Source: Datnioides undecimradiatus (Eukaryota; Chordata; Actinopteri; Lobotiformes; Datnioididae). From it: a DNA stretch of 64,000 nt. A program made the position numbers and the translations under genes. Shown here piece after piece: positions 24,701-35,654 of this stretch. The stretch lies in assembly GCA_008933995.1 (NCBI GenBank), contig WARS01000981.1, forward strand, positions 744,001 to 808,000, read 5' to 3'. The stretch's first letter is position 1; each line of letters opens with the position of its first letter. The notes under the pieces were generated by a model, which worked only from the letters and a program-made list of their open reading frames with translations, was not told the origin of the DNA and made no database searches.

Positions 24701-25485
24701 ACAGGTTATCAGATCGATGTGTTGTGAGCGTGCTCCTCACACTGTCACGCGCGGCTTTTGCAAACATATATTTGGCTAACTGCTTCGCCGATACCGCCTC
24801 CGTGTCTGTTTCCCCTCTTGTTTTCTATTTGTGCTCTAACATCCTATTTGCTTTGATTCCCCGTAGACTGCTTTCACTTCTGCGGCCGCAAAACTAACCT
24901 CATTTCCCCGCGGATCAATAAAGTTTCATCGTGGGCTATTACAGAAACAGCCGTGCCGATACAGTAATTGGATCGAAGTGGATGGCTGGGGGGGGTGAGT
25001 TATGACAACCTGAGGATGTGAACATGATCCTGTGGAGGTGTTAAACGGTTTACAACGGGCAGGTTGAACCAAAGGGTGACCACGGTGGCCATCGTCTCCC
25101 AGGATGATGAGCTCCCTCGCGCCTCTGCCCATGTTTCTGGGTCTGGTCTCAGAAAGGTAATTATCCGTTTGGTGAAATACAACAGACTGCAGCACAAACA
25201 TGCAGTCATCATCATCATCACACAATCTACGTGTGTGTGTGCATGGTTTGAGGCCGTGTCTAATATGGGTCATTGCTTTGCTGACATGCTATATAAAGCT
25301 GGTGTTTGGCATAGGCCGAAATCTGTGGAGCACAAATCCCAGGGGCGGCTTGTGTGCATGTGTGTGTGTGTGAGAGTGTGAGCGTGTGCACGCGCATACA
25401 AACTAATAAGACAAGCAAACATACAGTAGTGCTTGATTCATTACTACATGATCCTCATAGTGTGTGGTCTCATCCATCAGTAAGT

Positions 25486-25488
<3 letters not shown>

Positions 25489-25519
<31 letters not shown>

Positions 25520-25638
25520 CTCGGTGGAGCTGGAGGCTTCGTGTAGAAACATATGGCCTTTAGTGAAGGAGACAGATGAAGGATAATCCCTTTGGCAGTC
25601 CAGCACACACACGCGCACACGCACACACACACACACAC
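25489..25638. repeat. TG and CA microsatellite pair
   Basis: A TG tract (25489-25516) and a CA/CG tract (25604-25638) lie about 90 nt apart in opposite purine/pyrimidine sense, so they could pair as inverted arms. Confidence 0.85.
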
Positions 25639-26831
25639 GAATAATCCAGTACTTGCTGCGTTGCATATCAATTGTAGATGTGACACAACAGTTTAACACA
25701 GCTTAAAGCTTGATTTTTGTGCTAGAAGGCCTATTTTGACTTCATTGATGCGTTTCTGACTAATTGCAGGTCTGCTGACAGCAAATGCAAATCAGGCACG
25801 CCGCCTCATCTACGCAATGAGCAAAAGAAAAGACAGCAGCCATGAAAACTTCAACCTTTCATACATTATTTGCACAGAAACAAAGCCTGCTCCTCTTCTG
25901 AAAGGAGAAAATAACTGACCCCTGTTCCTCATGTCCCGACGGGGTTTTTCAGCTCTGGTAATTATGGACTGGGGTTTTTGGTTTTTAAACACTCCGCACA
26001 TAAATTCAGATCCTGGCAGCGCTGCCCCTGCACAGCTTATAAATGAAACAGACAGCAAAGCACTGCTTAGCTCGACATTCCTGGACGCATTTGACCTCGG
26101 CAGGATGCAAGACGTGGATTACTCTGAAAGAGAACGCGTAGTGCTCTGCAGCCGACCAACAAACACCCTGAGCACAAAGTCGTTAAGGAAATGTTTTTAG
26201 ATTTGCAGCAAGAGCGTCCGCCTCCCTCCTTAAGATATGCAATACTCATACAACTCAGACGCAGTTTGTCAGACAAATGTGCAAATAATCGGCTTCAAAC
26301 AAGCTGAAACCTCTGCGGGGGAAGCATTAGTCTGACACCGAGTTAAAAATCACACTTTTCCTGTTTCTGTATACACAAACATAGATTAAGCTTTAATTAT
26401 TCTCTCCAATGGTTTGTAATTGGAAGTCATTATCAGGTACAGCAGCATTGTTTGCCTTGGTTAATCAAGCCCAACAGATGAGCTCTAAACATCACCTTCC
26501 TGCTCCGCACAGCCATTGAGAACAGCAGCGGTCAATTAAAATCCTGCCCACAGGCCACACGGGGACGGCATGCGCCGGAGAGATACTTCACTTCCTTCGC
26601 CTCACTTCACCCGCGTCCACAGACGCTCCCACGGCAAACTAAAACAGTGAAGCAGGGACATTATGAAGTGATAAACAGTTCAAGAGGAAGCGCAAATGCA
26701 TCCTGCGGGATGGAGATTTCAAAATAAAACGCACCTCGCTCTCATTTAAAGCGAGTGGGTGTTTTACTTTGGAACAAAAAGATCAAAAACAACAAGTGAG
26801 GAGGTGGTTTTTACTACAAACATCACAAGGT

Positions 26832-28064
26832 TTTAATGGATTCTGCTGCAGTCACACAACAGCTGCGTACAAAATGAAACAATGAGAGCTTCGATTCCAC
26901 AGCTCAGCCACGTTCCAGACGGATTTCACTCAATACAAAGATCTGAAACCATGAAACACGTCTGCGATGTGGTGCGACTGTGGGCAAATTAAAAATGCAT
27001 CTTATAAAATGTAAAATCTTTGACTCTACCATTAGTGAATTTATATAATAATCATGACACATGCAAAGACTGAGCTGTGCATACAGCACTTTCACTGTCA
27101 TAACACTTTCAGATGAAGTCTCACTAAATAAATTCAAGTTAAAGGCAACACCTTCAGTTAATTCGATCAAACGTGAACAAAATGACTCTTTAAAAATACA
27201 TTTTTCTACCTCTGCTATTCTGAACTACAGAATATTTCACCTAATTCAAACTAGGTGTAAAATTAAAACATTGTAGCAAAAGAAAGAAAAGACATGAAGA
27301 AAGAATCTTAAAATATAAAATATTTCCCAGAATGCCACAGAAGTCAGCGAAACAAATGGGAAGACAGGAAATGATTTGGAATGTGAGTGAAATTCTTTAA
27401 ATAACATCTGCTGAACACGCTGCTTACGTACAGCTCATCAGTATGATGGCTCGTATCAAAATCAGCCCAACTCTATTTGGTCGGACCGGAGCTTTAATAA
27501 AACCCTGCAACAAACAGGAAACAGGCTGCAGCTCTGTGTCTCATCTGCCTGCTGTAATGAGCGCTGTCTCACTCTCCTGCGTCCCGTCTCTGTCTCTTCC
27601 TGGCCTTTTCTAAACGCGCTGGGTGAGAACATCCCGAGGGAAGTATCTCATTATCCTATTCTTTAATGAGAGGAAAGGATACAGAGGGAAAACGCACTTT
27701 AAAAACTCAATGGAAGTCATTTGAAGGATGCAAAATAGTAGTAGCCGGACTGCCCTGAGGTAAAGTGGGAAAACTGTTACAAACAAACAAGCAGACGTGC
27801 ATCTGCTAGCAGAGGTGTTTCAGACATCAAGGAATGGGCTCCAATTAAATCTCAAATCCAGGTATTTATCTATTTTTGACAGAGAAGTCGCTCCATGTCA
27901 AATCCTGAATTATTCATACCTCATAACTGTCTCTGACACACTCAGAATGAAATGGATAACTGCGGCAGCACCGTGTCCGTGCCCTCTTCTTGTCTTACAG
28001 TCCCGGCGTTGCTGTGAGGTGTTTGTGAAGTTCTCCAAAATTCAGTTGTGTTGCAACTTCGTCC
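26832..28064 (-). other. robo4: probable robo4 3' UTR
   Basis: AT-rich sequence downstream (minus strand) of the robo4 stop. No AATAAA was recognised on the minus strand. An ATTAAA variant at 26832-26837 is one possible 3' end, so the UTR length is uncertain. Confidence 0.35.
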
Positions 28065-28246
28065 CTAAGTGTCCGTGAGCCTGCTGTTTCTGCCAGGATA
28101 CTGAGCTCTGTACTTGGCCTCCATCTCCTCCACCCAGGCCATGTTCCAGTCCCACGCTGGAACGCGCTCCAGCTCCCCAAAGGTGTCGCCTTCTGCACGG
28201 AATGGCGGATACAAGGCGCTGAGGGGGGAGGCTGGCGGGGAGAAGT
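28065..28246 (-). CDS. robo4: robo4 exon 18: C-terminus and stop
   Basis: Reads FSPPASPLSALYPPFRAEGD, then WDWNMAWVEEMEAKYRAQ and ends RLTDT-TAG (stop at 28065-28067). The W-x-W...W-x-E-x-ME pattern matches the human ROBO4 C-terminal WEWRPDWLEDMEV. Acceptor tgtttag on the minus strand. Confidence 0.93.
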
Positions 28247-29153
28247 CTAAACAGAAGAGGGTGACACATTGACATGCATTTCAATATCGAGTGGAGTGAT
28301 TATATTAGAACAGAAGCCCTTCTGCCTTGGGAGTAGGTAGCAGGATTGAGTAAACAAGACCTCTGAGGAGCACCTTTCACGTTGATTCTCTGGGGAAAAG
28401 CAAATTTAGAGGCTTTCTTTGAAGCAGCTGCCTGTCACTGAAAATAAAACCAAACGTTGCCAATTCGCATCAGCCACGTTCTGGATTCTGAAGGCACATT
28501 TCAACAAAAACCTCAGTGGAGCTGGATTATGGGAAATGCTTCCTTCAAGGTCCACTCATGTCAACAGCCACTAAGCACACGGCCTGATGGAAGGATGACC
28601 TGATTCCCGATTCGATCCAAGTGATTCTCCAAATCTGGAAGGTGAAAAAGGTCCACGGCTCTGCCTCAGCGAGCTGCGAGTAGGGACTTTCATCTGATCT
28701 GAGGGCTTTGGGCTCGCGTTATTAAACTTTAACACGTAGCTACTGTGAGACAGCATTATCATCTGCAGAGCAAACACTTTTTTTCCCCACATCGCACTGC
28801 TGTGTGTGTTGTGTGTGTGTGAAAAATGGCCGAGGCAGAAAAACAGCCAAAAGTGAGAGTTTGGCAGAGGGAGCAGAGCTGAGCGGTGCCTGCAGAGGCA
28901 GAGCAGAGTGACTGATGAGGTGGCTCCAGAGGGAAGGATGACTCATCCGGAGGTTCAATTTGCTGAGAGGTCCTAAATAATTGCCTGGTGCCACCTTAGA
29001 TGTTGAACTTAACTTTGTGTCTTACACCAGCAGACACATTGGGACCACTGAGACGGAGGAGACCTTCTCGGCCGTGTTTGAGCTCATACATGTGAAAGAT
29101 GAGAATGGGCTGGGCTGCACGTTACCTGCTGGGATCATGCATTGACAGAAGGC

Positions 29154-29165
29154 GCCATCTAGTGG
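29154..29165 (-). promoter_or_regulatory. CTCF-like motif in last robo4 intron
   Basis: Plus strand GCCATCTAGTGG is a full match to the reverse complement of the CTCF core CCASYAGRKGGC. It lies in the 1-kb last intron of robo4. Such words also occur by chance or inside fish repeats. Confidence 0.35.
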
Positions 29166-29255
29166 ACGGATACAGTAAACACAGCAGGCCAGGATCCTGA
29201 TTTGTTCTCAATGAGCATTAGTCTGGAATCAAGTGAGGAGGGAACCTTTGCTTAC

Positions 29256-29608
29256 CTGACAAGGAGGCTCCACTCATGGTCTCCGCTGCCACAGCCAGCA
29301 AGCGGGCGAAGTTGGCGCTGTCGCTGGTGTAGCAGCTGTCCACAGAGCTGATGAGGCTGGTGCGCGCGCTGCCCATGTTGCCGTCCATGACCGAGCTCCA
29401 GGTGTTCCACAGCGAGCTGTCCCATTCGCTGTAGCAGGAGGAAGGGGAGCTCTGGAGGCGTGCGTGTCGCAAACCGATCGGCGGGGCCTCGGACTCGTCG
29501 GCGGCGGGGTCATCCTCCAGCTGAGTGGAGCGGACTGGCCCACACATGTAGCCCAGGGTGGAGGTGAAGGGTTGGTACAGGGACGGACGCTGCTCAGGCA
29601 GGGCGCTG
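29256..29608 (-). CDS. robo4: robo4 exon 17: conserved tail block
   Basis: Reads SALPEQRPSLYQPFTSTLGY, then MGSARTSLISSVDSCYTSDS and FARLLAVAAETMSG. This is the [27 protein letters not shown] block of human ROBO4. TLGYMCGP matches the TYGYIS tyrosine motif. Donor tcag|gtaagc, phase 1. Confidence 0.95.
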
Positions 29609-29859
29609 CTGACAGAGAGGGACAGCATGGTCAGGCAACTACTTATACTAAAGAGTGAAAGAAAGGAACCAATGGTGAGATTAAAGCCAGAGTGTGGGAC
29701 TTAGAAATAAACTGATTGGTTCACCCGAACTGAGGGGAGGAGCAACATTAGCCACAAGCAGTGAGCAGTAAGCTACAGCAGTCAGGAGTCTGTGGAGTCA
29801 TAGGGAATCAACAGTGTGAGTGGCAGCTGCTCCGATCAGCAGCTTCTCTGTATCTCTAC

Positions 29860-30105
29860 CTGTATCTCTCAGGTTTAGGACTCAGCTCCAGATACTGGGT
29901 GGCTTCCTCCGCCGTCAGCGTGCTGCCCTGTTCATCGTCCATTGACATGTAGTAGGATGTATCTGACTTGTGGCTGGGGCAGTTGCTGTTCTTGTTGCTG
30001 TTGTTGGTGGGTCCCGGTGGCCCACAGTGGAGCGAGCGAGTGGACGGAGCGCACACTGACTGCAGGGAGCCCATGTCCATCGTTAGCTTTGTGGAACGAC
30101 TGGAG
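29860..30105 (-). CDS. robo4: robo4 exon 16: Ser-rich tail segment
   Basis: Reads SRSTKLTMDMGSLQSVCAPS, then MDDEQGSTLTAEEATQYLEL, equivalent to the human EDQDSVLTPEEVALCLEL segment. Phase 2 in and out; acceptor ccctcag, donor ag|gtagag. Confidence 0.93.
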
Positions 30106-30938
30106 CTGAGGGAAATACGAGAGGGAGACGTGTAAGACTTGTTCTGTGTCAAATCATTCATGTGACACACGTGCATGGAATCATATTTTGGGAATACATG
30201 GCTTGCCTCAGTTAGGACGGCTTGGACTGAGCTACATTTTAAAGTCCTTCACCTTTAGTGGTTTCATGTTTGCCAGTTTGTGCTGAGAAGCTCCAGGATT
30301 CCAGGTCGCCTCTCTCTGGCCTATATAGGAAATTCTACATTTTCCTGTGCTGGAAGCCAGGATCCCGCCTTGCTTCCTGTGTTTTTAATTCTCACATACG
30401 TTTATCTGCAAACAAGATCTTTACCATTTTGTTTCAGAGTGTGGCCATATCTCGGGCCTCTTAACACGACAAACACATGCTCAGAGGAAGGAAGTTTAGG
30501 TCATCTTGGACCAATAAGGCAGCAAGAAGAGTCCGACAGGGGAGGATGCGCTCCATGAAAGCCTCGTTTTTGAAACATGACAATCAGCTTCAGCTATTTA
30601 TGCTCATGGAGGTCCTGTCTCAAAGGAAACAGGTGGCTCAGCACAGGACTAAGATCTAAAGTCAGCTGCATTGGAACAGACAGAAGCAGAGCTAAACCTT
30701 CACAGAACGAAGTGTGAGTGCTACCGTGTATATGGACGTCCTCCAAGTAACACTAGCGAGTAGATTTGGCGTATATCAGGAACAGGGTGCACCTAAAAGT
30801 CATCAGTTCAGCACTGAAACACACTGCTTCCTGCCGGAGCCTGCATGACGGCACCAGCGGCTGCCGGGAAGTCAGTGGTGCGCCAGCGACGCCTCTTTCA
30901 CCTGCGACCACCCAGTCTGAGCTGCGTGTGGCTCTCAC

Positions 30939-31086
30939 CCTTCGTCTGAGCTGAGGCTGTGCACGTCCGTGGTGTCCTCTGTGGGTAGCGGCGGCGGTGG
31001 GGGCAGCATGTCCACGAGGTGCAATGATGCAGAGTAATGCAGCAGCCGAGGGCAGCCAGCCACTTTACCACTGTCTGGGTGTCCGC
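30939..31086 (-). CDS. robo4: robo4 exon 15 with CC2-like proline motif
   Basis: Reads HPDSGKVAGCPRLLHYSASL, then VDMLPPPPPLPTEDTTD. LPPPPPLP (30983-31006) is the CC2-type Ena/SH3 docking motif. Acceptor attgcag, donor aagg|gtgaga; phase 1 in, 2 out. Confidence 0.9.
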
Positions 31087-31127
31087 CTGCAATGACATAA
31101 AATACATCCAATAACCAGATATTGCCA

Positions 31128-31166
31128 TTATATATATATATATATTATTATTATATTATATTATAT
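31128..31166. repeat. TA/ATT low-complexity tract
   Basis: TATA dinucleotide run passing into ATT/ATATT units, within the intron upstream (minus sense) of robo4 exon 15. Confidence 0.9.
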
Positions 31167-31601
31167 GCTAATTTGTAGTCCACATTTCAAGTATTAGCAC
31201 CATATCAAATGAAGATCACAGTGCAGTTTGTAAATGTGTACTATCTGTCTGTCACTCTCACTGCAGGGACAGACAGACAGCTGTATGATCAGATGGTATA
31301 TGAACAATAACGACGATGTATGGACGTTATCATACTGTGGCTGAGCCTCTGTTTGTAGATACTGGATGGACACGCCTGGTTCCTGGGTGCTGGCAGTATG
31401 GGGACGCTGTTCACTGCGTGCAACTCTGCGGGGGAAATGTTAACCAAGGACACGTGAGCCAATACTCATGTCAGATATTCTAAAATAATAAGTTCTATCA
31501 CTGCAGGCATTCATAGAAATGTCCCACATGCTGCGGTGACGTATCAGAAGATAAGAGTGGCAGTGGTAATACCACATTACCAACTATCCACCGCCACTCA
31601 C

Positions 31602-31928
31602 CCTGCTTGGTTTGATTCTTTTCCCACGACTCTCTCAGCACGCCCATCTTGGGCTGAGGGCGTATGGCCTGTTTCCACGGTAACACCTCCTGGCCACCAA
31701 TGCCCGAGGTCTTTGCGACAGGCTGAGTGAAGATCTGGATGGTCTCAGTTCCCTGCTGGTGGAGCAGACCGTGAGGCATTTTAGGGCAGCGGCCCGGACT
31801 GTTGAAGGTCTTGAGGCCGTTGCTCATCAGGTCCACGTAAAAAGTGCCATAGACGCCGCAGCTGTCAGTCACAATGGGGACCGCTGAGTCCAGGCAGCCG
31901 GGGTCCTTCTTGGATGAGACTGGGAGAC
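31602..31928 (-). CDS. robo4: robo4 exon 14 with CC0-like motif
   Basis: Reads LPVSSKKDPGCLDSAVPIVT, then VYGTFYVDLMSNGLKTFNSP. The VYG-x-VDL...KTFNSP string is the CC0 neighbourhood of ROBO1 (VYGDVDL...MKTFNSP). Ends PKMGVLRESWEKNQTKQ. No TPYATT-like CC1 follows. Phase 1 in and out. Confidence 0.94.
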
Positions 31929-32249
31929 CTAATGAAACACCAACAGATGCGTCTAGAACCTCCAAAGCATACTTATGGTGATAGGGTCGATGTTTACAGC
32001 CCTCATCTATAAATAGTCAGTTAAACGTTAGAGGCTTCATCAGACATGGCATTTACTGTACTGTTCCTATGCTGGGGGAACTCCTCAGTGAACTAGCTTC
32101 AAGTCCTATTTTCCTTTTTTCATTTGCACCACCAATCTGAACACGTCTGGTCTATGTGTGTCCGGGGTGTGTGTGTGTTAGTGTAAGGCCAAGTGTAAGG
32201 ACCAGTTCCACAGTTTAGCCAAACACTCCACTTGGTGATCAGTACTCAC

Positions 32250-32362
32250 TGGTGCTCCTGATCCCCGGATGTTTCTGACCTTGGGCCCACAAATCCTGGT
32301 ACTTCTGGCTGGCTGCAGGTCTCCAGCCTCCAGAGATCCACGGGGAGTCTGGAGCTGCCATC
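32250..32362 (-). CDS. robo4: robo4 exon 13: WISGGWRP segment
   Basis: Reads MAAPDSPWISGGWRPAASQK and ends QKHPGIRST. It aligns with human ROBO4 DHSDSQWLADTWRSTSGS right after the IxKHR motif. Acceptor tgtgcag, donor acca|gtgagt. Confidence 0.92.
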
Positions 32363-32475
32363 CTGCACAGGAGACAGCACATGTCGCTTTCAGGAAATGC
32401 TTTCAAGATTCTGCTGCAAGTCACATTAACACAGTTTAGATTTTAGACCAGGCTGTGTGAACCCTCTCCACTTAC

Positions 32476-32518
32476 CTGTGTTTTATGATGAGATCTTCAC
32501 TGGCTAGTCTGTGCAGGC
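32476..32518 (-). CDS. robo4: robo4 exon 12: 43-nt exon, ASEDLIIKHR motif
   Basis: Short exon reading LHRLASEDLIIKH with split arginine codons at its ends. It matches human GLYRYTSEDAILKHR after the membrane helix. Acceptor tttgttag, donor cacag|gtaagt. Confidence 0.93.
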
Positions 32519-32692
32519 CTAACAAACAAACAAACAACAAAGTATTACACAATGATATACAACAGCTCTGTCATGTTGGCTTCATCACAGGCTTTGGTCC
32601 TGCAGGTGTAACTCAGATGCAGTGTTGCACCTTTGATGCTGTACATTTTATGATGTGGTTATCAGTGAACCTGTGTGGAGACACACCTTTAC

Positions 32693-32884
32693 CCCGGCCG
32701 CGTCTTGGTATCAGGTGGCCGGTCTTGCTGTGGCGTCTGAAGAGGCAGACAGCCGCAACCATCAAGCCGCACCACAGGAGGGCGCCGATGCTGCCGATCA
32801 ACACCGGGTCCTGAAGCAGGGTCAGGACCCGAGACAGGTCCCGTCCTTGGCTGTCTGACTCAGACGGAGGGCCTGTCTGCCGGT
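32693..32884 (-). CDS. robo4: robo4 exon 11: transmembrane exon
   Basis: Reads RQTGPPSESDSQGRDLSRVL, then LIGSIGALLWCGLMVAAVCL, a single helix of about 20 residues, and FRRHSKTGHLIPRRGRG as the basic stop-transfer. Phase 1 in and out; acceptor gcttttcag, donor cggg|gtaaag. Confidence 0.95.
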
Positions 32885-32978
32885 CTGAAAAGCAAACGGG
32901 AGCAGATGAACTCAGATGTTCATGGCTGGATTTTATGTGTCAAACAGGAAGCCTGCCCTCATGTGCACTTTTACTCAC

Positions 32979-33150
32979 TGATGACAAATCCATGAGGGTC
33001 GCTCAGCATTCCCACTCCAGCTCCGTTCACGGCTGCTATTGTGATCCAGTATCTCCTCCCTGATTTCAGACTAGAGATCTCAAGGTAGTGTTGGCCACTG
33101 TCCACTGTCCAGTTCTGGTACTGTTGCTCCTCAGACTCCACACACCACAC
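32979..33150 (-). CDS. robo4: robo4 exon 10: second FN3, second half
   Basis: Starts VWCVESEEQQYQNWTVDSGQ and ends IAAVNGAGVGMLSDPHGFVI. VWC at the exon start is shared with robo3 and other Robos; NWT is a sequon. Phase 0 in, 1 out; donor atca|gtgagt. Confidence 0.95.
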
Positions 33151-33262
33151 CTGTGATATAGGCCCAGGATCATTTATCAGCTCTGTATTCACCGACTGAA
33201 GCACTCTGCACAGTTATTTCCACTCAGCTCTGATGTGTCAGCAACTGTTCCCCTGTGATTAC

Positions 33263-33384
33263 CTGGTAACCCTGGATGATACCGTTGTGGGTGTCGTGAG
33301 GTGGAGGCTCCCAGCTCAGATGGATGGTGTTATTCTGCTCGTGGCTCACGGTTATGGACACAGCTGTTGGAGAGGCACTGGGCA
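33263..33384 (-). CDS. robo4: robo4 exon 9: second FN3, first half
   Basis: Reads VPSASPTAVSITVSHEQNNT, then LSWEPPPHDTHNGIIQGYQ. The NGII(Q/R)GYQ block equals human ROBO4 PPPAENHNGIIRGYQVW. Donor cag|gtaatc. Confidence 0.96.
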
Positions 33385-33486
33385 CTGCATGAAGAGGGTT
33401 AAGATTATAATTAAATCCAAAGCATGGCTCTTCTGGAGCTAAGCTAGGAAAGGAAACAAGTGATCCCGCATCCAGGTGTTTCTCAC

Positions 33487-33718
33487 CTGTCTCTGGGACT
33501 CTGAGGTGCCGGGTGTTGCTCTCCCTCCCGTACAAGTTGCTGCCATAGGGACGGACTTTGAACTCGTACTTGTAGCCTCTCTTTAAGGGGCCAACCTGAG
33601 CCTGGAAGCTCGGCAGTGCCACCTTCTTCGCTGCCCAGTCCGAGCTGGCGGGCAGCAGTGAGCGATACAGGACCTCGAAGCCATCCAGGTAATGAGGCTC
33701 AGCCGGGAGGGACTGGAG
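33487..33718 (-). CDS. robo4: robo4 exon 8: first FN3, second half
   Basis: Reads LQSLPAEPHYLDGFEVLYRS, then KRGYKYEFKVRPYGSNLYGR and ends LRVPET. GYxYEFKVRP is shared with human ROBO4 (DYEFKVRP). Phase 0 in, 1 out; acceptor cgcaccag, donor acag|gtgaga. Confidence 0.95.
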
Positions 33719-33804
33719 CTGGTGCGAGGCAAAGCAACATGGATCACGCACCTGAAATACATTCCTGATTTCTTTAAAAACCCTGTGAATTAGCCTGCTC
33801 ATAC

Positions 33805-33920
33805 CTTCCATTGTACGTGGGACATGTTAGACCTGGGGGCAATGATGGTGACGTTATCCAGAGCGACCCGCAGGGCTGACAGCTCTTTGTGGAGGTCTTT
33901 CTGCTGAGTGCTGGCAGCTT
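33805..33920 (-). CDS. robo4: robo4 exon 7: first FN3, first half
   Basis: Reads AASTQQKDLHKELSALRVAL, then DNVTIIAPRSNMSHVQWK. The KxLxxELxxLRVxLxNVTI stretch corresponds to the Robo FN3-2 entry (VQRELG in robo3) and to human ROBO4 LLAVRIQLENVTLL. Donor aag|gtatga, phase 0. Confidence 0.9.
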
Positions 33921-34258
33921 CTGCAGACACAAGAGCTTTAATTGCTCATACATCACTTTTAGTTGTATTGTAAGCATAAGCATAAGTTGTAAGCATATTC
34001 TTTAACTCTTCCATAGAAAAGGACAAAGGGGCCGGTGGTGCAGTGTGTATCAGGGCCCTGTGTGGTGGGGGCAGGACTCTAACCAAACAATTAATCAGGG
34101 GCAATAAAAACTAATTTTGGAACAGTTGAGGGGCAGAAGGTACAACTGCAGCGCTGCTATCACAGACACACACACACACTGAAAGCAGTGTACTCGAAAC
34201 AGGTGCAATCAAGTCTCACTGCAGTTTTGTGTTTTCTGTCACAGATGAGACGGGGACA

Positions 34259-34279
34259 CTCTCTCTCTCTCTCTCTCTC
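34259..34279. repeat. CT microsatellite
   Basis: About ten CT units in the intron between robo4 exons 6 and 7. Confidence 0.9.
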
Positions 34280-34447
34280 AGAGTGAGGGATGACAGGAGT
34301 GTGCATTGGTTTAATGTGACACACCCACTCACACTGAAGCACAGCAGTCGTGTGACCTTCTCTCAAGTGCATGTACACACGATGTCTCAGATGTAAAAGA
34401 ATTTTGTCCCGTCGTGTGAAGCTCTGCCGTTTCAGCCGTCATCTCAC

Positions 34448-34575
34448 CTTCAACCAGCAGCTGAGCGCTGGCGGTGACCACACCGACGTCATTGACAGCA
34501 GTGCAGGTGTATCTCCCGGCATCCTGGGCTGTCACATAATGGATCTGGAGAGTCTGGTCTGGGTTTACGAGATAT
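34448..34575 (-). CDS. robo4: robo4 exon 6: Ig3, second half
   Basis: Reads YLVNPDQTLQIHYVTAQDAG, then RYTCTAVNDVGVVTASAQLL. DxGxYTC is the Ig core around the second cysteine, with Robo Ig3-like TLQI-x-x-VTAQD. Phase 2 in, 1 out. Confidence 0.94.
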
Positions 34576-34735
34576 CTGTACGCACACACATTTTGGTTTT
34601 CAGTGAGGAACTGTGCTGACAGCTCTGTGACAAGCTGAACATCTACACACCTTAAACATGTAGAGACACACTTTACGTGGTAAGATTATAAGATCCATGA
34701 ATGGAGCCTGTATTTGTGTCTTCATAGCAAAGTAC

Positions 34736-34874
34736 CTGCCGTTGGGCAGAGGCCCCTGCTCCCTGCTCCAGACCACAGTGGGTGGGGGGTCGCCTTTAGC
34801 CTGGCAGTAGAACTGGGCAGACTCCCCCATCCTCACAGACACGTTCTCCGGTCTCAGCACCAGCACAGGTTTGG
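34736..34874 (-). CDS. robo4: robo4 exon 5: Ig3, first half
   Basis: Reads KPVLVLRPENVSVRMGESAQ, then FYCQAKGDPPPTVVWSREQG. It matches the Robo Ig3 pattern (RPxNxxVxxxxSAxFxCxAxGDPxPTVxW). Human ROBO4 appears to lack this domain. Acceptor cgcgcag, donor ggcag|gtactt. Confidence 0.95.
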
Positions 34875-35033
34875 CTGCGCGGGAGAGAAGAGGACCTCAG
34901 TGTTGTAACAGTGTGTTGCCCGGGTGTTTTGTTTCTAGAAGGGGGTTCTGTTCTTGTCAGCGTGGACAAAGAGTCTAAAAGTGGGGCTGAACTGAAAAGT
35001 GCACCAAGGTCAGTCGTCTGAATGTGGTCTCAC

Positions 35034-35154
35034 CCAGCACGGAGACCCGAGCCGCCCTGCTGTTTCTCACTCCCACAGTGTTGCTGGCCACGCACACGTA
35101 CACACCGGAGTACTTCCTCTCGGCAGGAGCGATGATGAGCTTTCCACTCAGCTC
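35034..35154 (-). CDS. robo4: robo4 exon 4: Ig2, second half
   Basis: Reads ELSGKLIIAPAERKYSGVYV, then CVASNTVGVRNSRAARVSVL. Robo Ig2-like GKL-x-I and SG-x-Y-x-C. Phase 0 in, 1 out; acceptor gctgtag, donor ctgg|gtgaga. Confidence 0.94.
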
Positions 35155-35478
35155 CTACAGCACAGGCAGAGCGCGGACAGGAGGGAGGAAGCACACAGGA
35201 TGTACAGTCCACGGAGCGATAGATCACACACATCAGCTTATGTTTGATGAGCAGGTACCACATATGATCCTCTGCCGCTCAGTGTTAACTCAACTGTGTC
35301 TGTGTGATCTATTTTGACTCGATCTATGAGACTGACTTATGTTTGTATGTATATGGTATTTCACCGTTTCACCAGGACTCTGCATCACTGTAGTTTTCAA
35401 AGTTGTTGCTCTGATCATTATTGCAGTTGGCAGCCTGTAGCAGACTGATCTGTGATCGGAAGAGTCTTTTCAACTTAC

Positions 35479-35636
35479 AGTGTAGTGGTGATCAGTGTTG
35501 CTGATGGGGAGGCCGTCCTTCATCCAGGCGACATTAGGCTCTGGGTGTCCCATGGGGGGGACGCAGTTTAAGACAGCCACATCCCCCTCTGCCACCACCA
35601 CGTCACTGGGCTGCACAGTGAACTCCTCCTGCAACA
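35479..35636 (-). CDS. robo4: robo4 exon 3: Ig2, first half
   Basis: Reads VLQEEFTVQPSDVVVAEGDV, then PPMGHPEPNVAWMKDGLPIS. It is a clear Robo Ig2 (VLRDDFRQNPSDVMVAVGE... PPRGHPEPTISWKKDG in ROBO1). Its acceptor lies only 18 nt from a solo LTR. Donor act|gtaagt. Confidence 0.96.
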
Positions 35637-35649
35637 CTGCAACAACAGT

Positions 35650-35654
35650 TAAAC
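35650..35654 (+). repeat. target-site duplication, left copy (TAAAC)
   Basis: TAAAC directly precedes the LTR 5' end and repeats exactly at 36106-36110 after the 3' end. An intact duplication suggests a fairly recent insertion. Confidence 0.85.

Larger units (their letters stand above)
20000..26820. other. intergenic gap between convergent robo3 and robo4
   Basis: Short scattered open frames only, none with recognisable domains or splice support. It holds a CTCF-like word at 22385-22396, a CpG-dense patch at about 24540-24700, TG/CA repeats at 25489-25516 and 25604-25638, and retroposon-like tails near 21921 (AATAAATTGAAATTGAA) and 24915 (GGATCAATAAAGT). Confidence 0.6.

Noticed and set aside
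29218-29628. Single continuous 136-codon minus-strand frame as a stand-alone gene
   Set aside because: It is robo4 exon 17 with intronic read-through at both ends.
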